From the NCBI RefSeq assembly GCF_014138435.1, contig NZ_JACJIM010000002.1, positions 186,001 through 250,000 on the forward strand: a stretch of 64,000 bases of DNA, in the 5' to 3' direction. The notes below the pieces were generated by a model. The model ran no database searches. It saw nothing but the letters and a program-made list of their open reading frames with translations, and was not told the DNA's origin. This document shows positions 60,841 through 64,000 of this stretch, one piece after another. Each line of letters starts with the position of its first letter. Position 1 is the first letter of the stretch. The stretch is from Methylobacterium fujisawaense. GTDB lineage: Bacteria; Pseudomonadota; Alphaproteobacteria; Rhizobiales; Beijerinckiaceae. The translations under genes and the position numbers were made by a program.

Positions 60841-61914
60841 TTGGCCCTCGGCGCCGCATCGCGATTCTCGGACGGCCCCTACGTCCTTCTGATTTCGGAT
60901 CGCCCATCCGAGCAGAGAGCCCTTGAGCGCGCGATCGCGCTGGTGATGGATTGCCGGGCGCTCTCGCCGGGCGCGCCGATCCCGGCCGAGCGGCCCCACC
61001 TCGTGGTTCTGGATCTTCCACCGGTCCAAGCCGCAACGTTGCGGACCACTCTCGACCGGTACAGGCCGTCACTCCCGCTCCTGGTTCTCGTACGCGGCGA
61101 GCCCATGGCGGGTGCGTCCAACCTCCGCCAGCTCCCCGCCGCGGCACCGCGCCAGATCGTCCTGGCGAATGTCTTCGCCATGATCGAAGAGGCGACGCGG
61201 TCGGCCGAGGCGCGTCGGCGACAGCTCGCGGAGCGCGTCACGGATGCCACCGCAATCGTCGCCGACCTGTTCGACAGCGCCGCCCTCGGCGCCCGACTCC
61301 GGCGTGCCGACGTGGAGCGGGGAACCGAGCTGGTCCTCGCTGCCGTTTCCGAGGTCGGCATCGGGGCGTGGCTCGCCGAAGTCTGGCGCCACGAGATCGG
61401 CGTCTATCAGCACACGCTCGGCGTCGCCGGACACGCTGCGACCTTCGGCGCGCAGATCGGCCTCAATCGGACCGACCTCGCGCGACTGGTTCGATCCGCG
61501 CTGCTGCACGACATCGGCAAGTCGCGCATTCCGGTCGAGATCCTCAACAAGCCGGGGCCGCTCAATCCTGAGGAGATGCGGCTCATGCAGCGCCATCCCG
61601 ATATCGGCGCCGACCTGCTGGTCGCTCAGGGTGAGTTCGAGGCGGCGATCATCGATGTGGTCCGTCATCACCACGAGCGCCTGGACGGCAAAGGTTACCC
61701 CGACGGCCTGGCCGGCTCGGCCATCTCGGACCTCGTGCGCATCGTGACGATCTGCGACGTGTTCTCGGCCCTGACCGAGCGGCGCACGTATCGGCAATCG
61801 GCGACCCCCGCCGACGCCCTGGCCACGATGGTCGGCGGCACCGGTCATCTGGATCTGGATCTCCTCCGCGCCTTCGCACCCTCGATGCTGGCCGGCATGT
61901 CCCTGGCGGCGTGA
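60841..61914 (+). CDS. HD-GYP domain protein with degenerate receiver-like N-terminus
   Basis: A TTG start with GAGGAG 9 bases upstream gives 357 residues. The C-terminal HD-GYP domain (about 170-350) is complete: HD at 223-224 (LLHDIGK) and HHERLDGKGYPDGL (277-290), so it should hydrolyse cyclic-di-GMP. The N-terminal about 110 residues look like a receiver with VVLDLPP at Asp58, but the conserved Lys is missing. It likely lowers c-di-GMP. Confidence 0.87.
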   Translation: MALGAASRFSDGPYVLLISDRPSEQRALERAIALVMDCRALSPGAPIPAERPHLVVLDLPPVQAATLRTTLDRYRPSLPLLVLVRGEPMAGASNLRQLPAAAPRQIVLANVFAMIEEATRSAEARRRQLAERVTDATAIVADLFDSAALGARLRRADVERGTELVLAAVSEVGIGAWLAEVWRHEIGVYQHTLGVAGHAATFGAQIGLNRTDLARLVRSALLHDIGKSRIPVEILNKPGPLNPEEMRLMQRHPDIGADLLVAQGEFEAAIIDVVRHHHERLDGKGYPDGLAGSAISDLVRIVTICDVFSALTERRTYRQSATPADALATMVGGTGHLDLDLLRAFAPSMLAGMSLAA

Positions 61915-62041
61915 TCACGCCGGGTGCGTGGCGCGCGTGCCACGCGCGAGTGCGGCATCGTGCGGGCACGCCGCGTGCCGCGCTTTCGCCGCAACCGCCC
62001 TGGAGGGAGGCGGGTGTCTATCACCGATCGCCGTCCGGACC

Positions 62042-62536
62042 GTGCCGAAATTCAAGTTCGCCCTCGCCGCCGCCCTTCTGATGAGCCTCACCGCATGCGG
62101 CGGCGTCTCCGTCATGCCGGATGCGTCCGTTGAGAATGCGACGCACACAGCCGTGCTCGACGAGGTCGCGGCCGCGGCCGCGATTTCGGCCTACCGGGTT
62201 CAGAACGGCCTGAGCCCCGTCGTGGTCGATCCGGTTCTCGTGAAGGCAGCGGCCTTCCAGGCCGGCAACAACGCGCGCCACGGCCAGCTCAGCCACGAGA
62301 TCGGCGGCAGCTTCACGTCGCGCATGGCCTCCGTCGGTCTGGCGAAAGCCTGGGCGGCGGAGAATCTCAGTGCCGGCTCCGAGACCCTCGAGCAGGTGCT
62401 CGCCCGCTGGAAGGCGAGCCCCGAGCACAACAAGAATATGCTGCTGCCGCAGATCCGCAGGATCGGGATCGCCCGCGTGGATGCGCCGACCACGCGCTAC
62501 AAGCGGTTCTGGGCCCTTGTCATGGCAGGAACCTGA
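62042..62536 (+). CDS. CAP (SCP/PR1-like) domain lipoprotein
   Basis: From the GTG giving MPKFKFALAAALLMSLTAC the protein has 164 residues and a lipobox (SLTAC, lipid Cys19). The CAP fold is shown by ISAYRVQNGLSPVVVDPVLVKAA, NNARHGQLSHEIGG, AAENLSAG and a PEHNKNMLLPQIRRIGIAR segment. Bacterial CAP proteins are secreted or surface proteins of mostly unknown function. It converges with recJ, 11 bp apart. Confidence 0.88.
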   Translation: MPKFKFALAAALLMSLTACGGVSVMPDASVENATHTAVLDEVAAAAAISAYRVQNGLSPVVVDPVLVKAAAFQAGNNARHGQLSHEIGGSFTSRMASVGLAKAWAAENLSAGSETLEQVLARWKASPEHNKNMLLPQIRRIGIARVDAPTTRYKRFWALVMAGT

Positions 62537-62547
62537 CGCCGCGGCTC

Positions 62548-64000
62548 TCAGGGGTCCGCCGGCGCCAGATCGACGATCCGGAGCTGGGCCCGCTCGGCCC
62601 CGCGCCAGCGGTCGCAGGACAGCGTTCCGGCCACGTGCAGTTCCCGACCGATCCCGTTCAGCAGCGCGAGGCCGAGGGGGCGCTCGGCGGCACGGAAGCA
62701 GATGGCGCCCACCGCCTGTCCGTCGCGGCTGCGCAGGCGGGCCCTGACATGGCTCGACCCGACCACGCCGGCATCGACCAGGCGATGGCGCCCGAGGGCG
62801 AAGATCGGCTCCGGCGCGCCCTGTCCGAACGGTCCGGCCTGCTGGAGCAGCCGGACCGTTTCCGCCGTGGCGCCCCCGGCGCTGAGTCCGCCGTCGATCA
62901 GCAGGGCGTCGGCCGCCCGCGCCACGGTCACGCTCGCCCCCAGCAGCATGACGAGATGCGCCTCGAAGCGGGGGATGTCGTCGGTCCGCACGGTGACGCC
63001 GGCCGCCATGGCGTGTCCGCCCCCCTTGAGGGCGATCCCGGCCTCGACGCAGGCGCGCACCGCAAGCCCGAGATCTGACCCCGGGATCGAGCGACCCGAG
63101 CCGGTGGCGCTGCCGTCGGGTCGGATCGCGAAGGCGAAGGCCGGGCGGTTGAACCGTTCCTTCAGGCGCGACGCGATGAGTCCGACGATGCCGGGATGCC
63201 ACTCAGGACTGGCCGTGACCAGCACGGTGCGGGTCGGGTCGAGCGTCAGGGCACGGTCCATCTCGGCCTCGGCCTCGGAGACGGCCTGCGCCTCGATCGC
63301 CTGACGCTCGCGATTGAGGCGATCGAGGTCGGCGGCGATCCGGGCCGCTTCGTTCGGGTCCGCCGTCGTCAGAAGCCGGGCACCGAGGGCCGAATCGCCG
63401 ATGCGGCCACCGGCATTGATGCGCGGCCCGAGGACGAAGCCGAGATGCCACGATTCCGGCGGCTCGCTCAGCGAGGCCGCGTCCAGCAGGGCCGCCAGGC
63501 CGATGCGGCCGCGATGGCGCATCACCGTCAGGCCCTGCGTCACGAAGGCCCGGTTGAGACCGGTGAGGGGCACGACGTCGGCCACGGTCGCCAGCGCTAC
63601 GAGGTCGAGGGCATCGGTGAGCTGCGGTTCGGGACGGTCCGGCCCGAAGAAGCCCTCCAGCCGCAGGGCACGGTTCAGCGCCACCAGGGTGAGGAACACG
63701 ATCCCGGCGGCGCAGAGATGGCCGAGGCCCGACAGGTCGTCGAGGCGGTTGGGATTGACCACGGCGCGGGCCGGCGGCAGCACCTCGGAGGCCGCATGAT
63801 GGTCGAGGACGATCACGTCGAGGCCCGATTTCTCGGCTTCTTCCAGAGGCGCGTGGCCGCTCGTGCCGCAATCGACGCAGACCAGAAGCGTCGCGCCGTC
63901 CGCCGCCAATGCGGTGATCGCAGCGATGTTGGGGCCGTAGCCCTCGGTGATCCGATCGGGGATGTGGATCGGAGCCCTCAGGCCCACACCGCGCAGGTAG
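62548..64000 (-). CDS. recJ: single-stranded-DNA exonuclease RecJ (5' end outside window)
   Basis: The frame runs off the right edge of the window, so the N-terminus is missing. The visible 484 residues have the DHH motif in VIVLDHHAASEVLP, VALATVADVVPL, LGPRINAGGRIGD, SPEWHPGIVGLIASRLKERF and GSGRSIPG, then the DHHA1 GGHAMAAG and an OB-fold end. RecJ degrades single-stranded DNA 5' to 3' in recombination and mismatch repair. Confidence 0.93.
   Translation of the reverse strand, partial: YLRGVGLRAPIHIPDRITEGYGPNIAAITALAADGATLLVCVDCGTSGHAPLEEAEKSGLDVIVLDHHAASEVLPPARAVVNPNRLDDLSGLGHLCAAGIVFLTLVALNRALRLEGFFGPDRPEPQLTDALDLVALATVADVVPLTGLNRAFVTQGLTVMRHRGRIGLAALLDAASLSEPPESWHLGFVLGPRINAGGRIGDSALGARLLTTADPNEAARIAADLDRLNRERQAIEAQAVSEAEAEMDRALTLDPTRTVLVTASPEWHPGIVGLIASRLKERFNRPAFAFAIRPDGSATGSGRSIPGSDLGLAVRACVEAGIALKGGGHAMAAGVTVRTDDIPRFEAHLVMLLGASVTVARAADALLIDGGLSAGGATAETVRLLQQAGPFGQGAPEPIFALGRHRLVDAGVVGSSHVRARLRSRDGQAVGAICFRAAERPLGLALLNGIGRELHVAGTLSCDRWRGAERAQLRIVDLAPADP

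Overview
The window is GC-rich, coding-dense chromosomal DNA from an alphaproteobacterium, most likely Methylobacterium or Methylorubrum. This is inferred from gene content: a DUF447 protein of the kind found with tetrahydromethanopterin genes of methylotrophs, a biotin-dependent propionyl-CoA carboxylase alpha subunit, a FocA/NirC-type transporter, a formyl-CoA transferase/OxlT-type cluster, and the Rhizobiales-type block erpA-dgt-argS-SPOR-nagZ-tatABC. I saw no tRNA, rRNA, CRISPR array, transposase, integrase or phage gene.

Layout. 1-2.2 kb: end of a DUF447 gene, an exported SRPBCC protein and an exported beta-propeller. 2.2-7.2 kb, minus strand: an exported alpha/beta-hydrolase-like protein without its nucleophile serine, a response regulator with a small downstream protein, a Tat-exported dienelactone hydrolase, a DUF192 protein and a double cold-shock protein. 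7.5-16.6 kb: a membrane acyltransferase-like protein, EF-P with both EF-P lysine-modification enzymes (EpmA, EpmB), a glutathione S-transferase, an RraA-like protein, a YdcF protein, DUF3253/DUF599, acylphosphatase, a formate/nitrite channel and a gamma-glutamylcyclotransferase-like protein. 16.6-26.4 kb: pccA, an L,D-transpeptidase lipoprotein, a histone-deacetylase-like protein, a LysE exporter, aroC-ribB, and anmK coupled to a stand-alone DUF3578 protein. 26.5-37.3 kb: tyrS, an orphan KdpE-like regulator, tatABC, nagZ, SPOR, argS, a Gly/Tyr-rich exported protein, dgt and an A-type Fe-S carrier. 37.4-43 kb: a large exported unknown, a 41-residue exported peptide, an ABC importer of the nitrate/sulfonate/NMT1 type and phhB. 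43.1-49.1 kb: an RND pump with two adaptors and a divergent TetR regulator, with a perfect inverted repeat between them. 49.1-54 kb: a three-gene MHYT/response-regulator/HWE-kinase signalling operon and two unknowns. 54-60.2 kb: the formyl-CoA/oxalate cluster. 60.2-64 kb: a structured intergenic region with a 50-residue membrane protein, an HD-GYP protein, a CAP lipoprotein and the start-truncated recJ.

The most interesting region is 54.0-60.2 kb. A formyl-CoA transferase with the catalytic Asp is followed on the same strand by a free-standing protein that matches the hydrolase domain of 10-formyltetrahydrofolate dehydrogenase. These converge on an L-fuculose-phosphate-aldolase-like gene and an OxlT-like carrier that keeps both oxalate-binding basic residues. 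An FCD-type GntR regulator closes the cluster. No oxalyl-CoA decarboxylase is present. I infer a regulated oxalate or other carboxylate uptake and CoA-activation module in which formyl groups are passed to, or released from, folate. The second region is 60165-60731, where nested inverted repeats abut the ribosome binding site of a tiny membrane protein.
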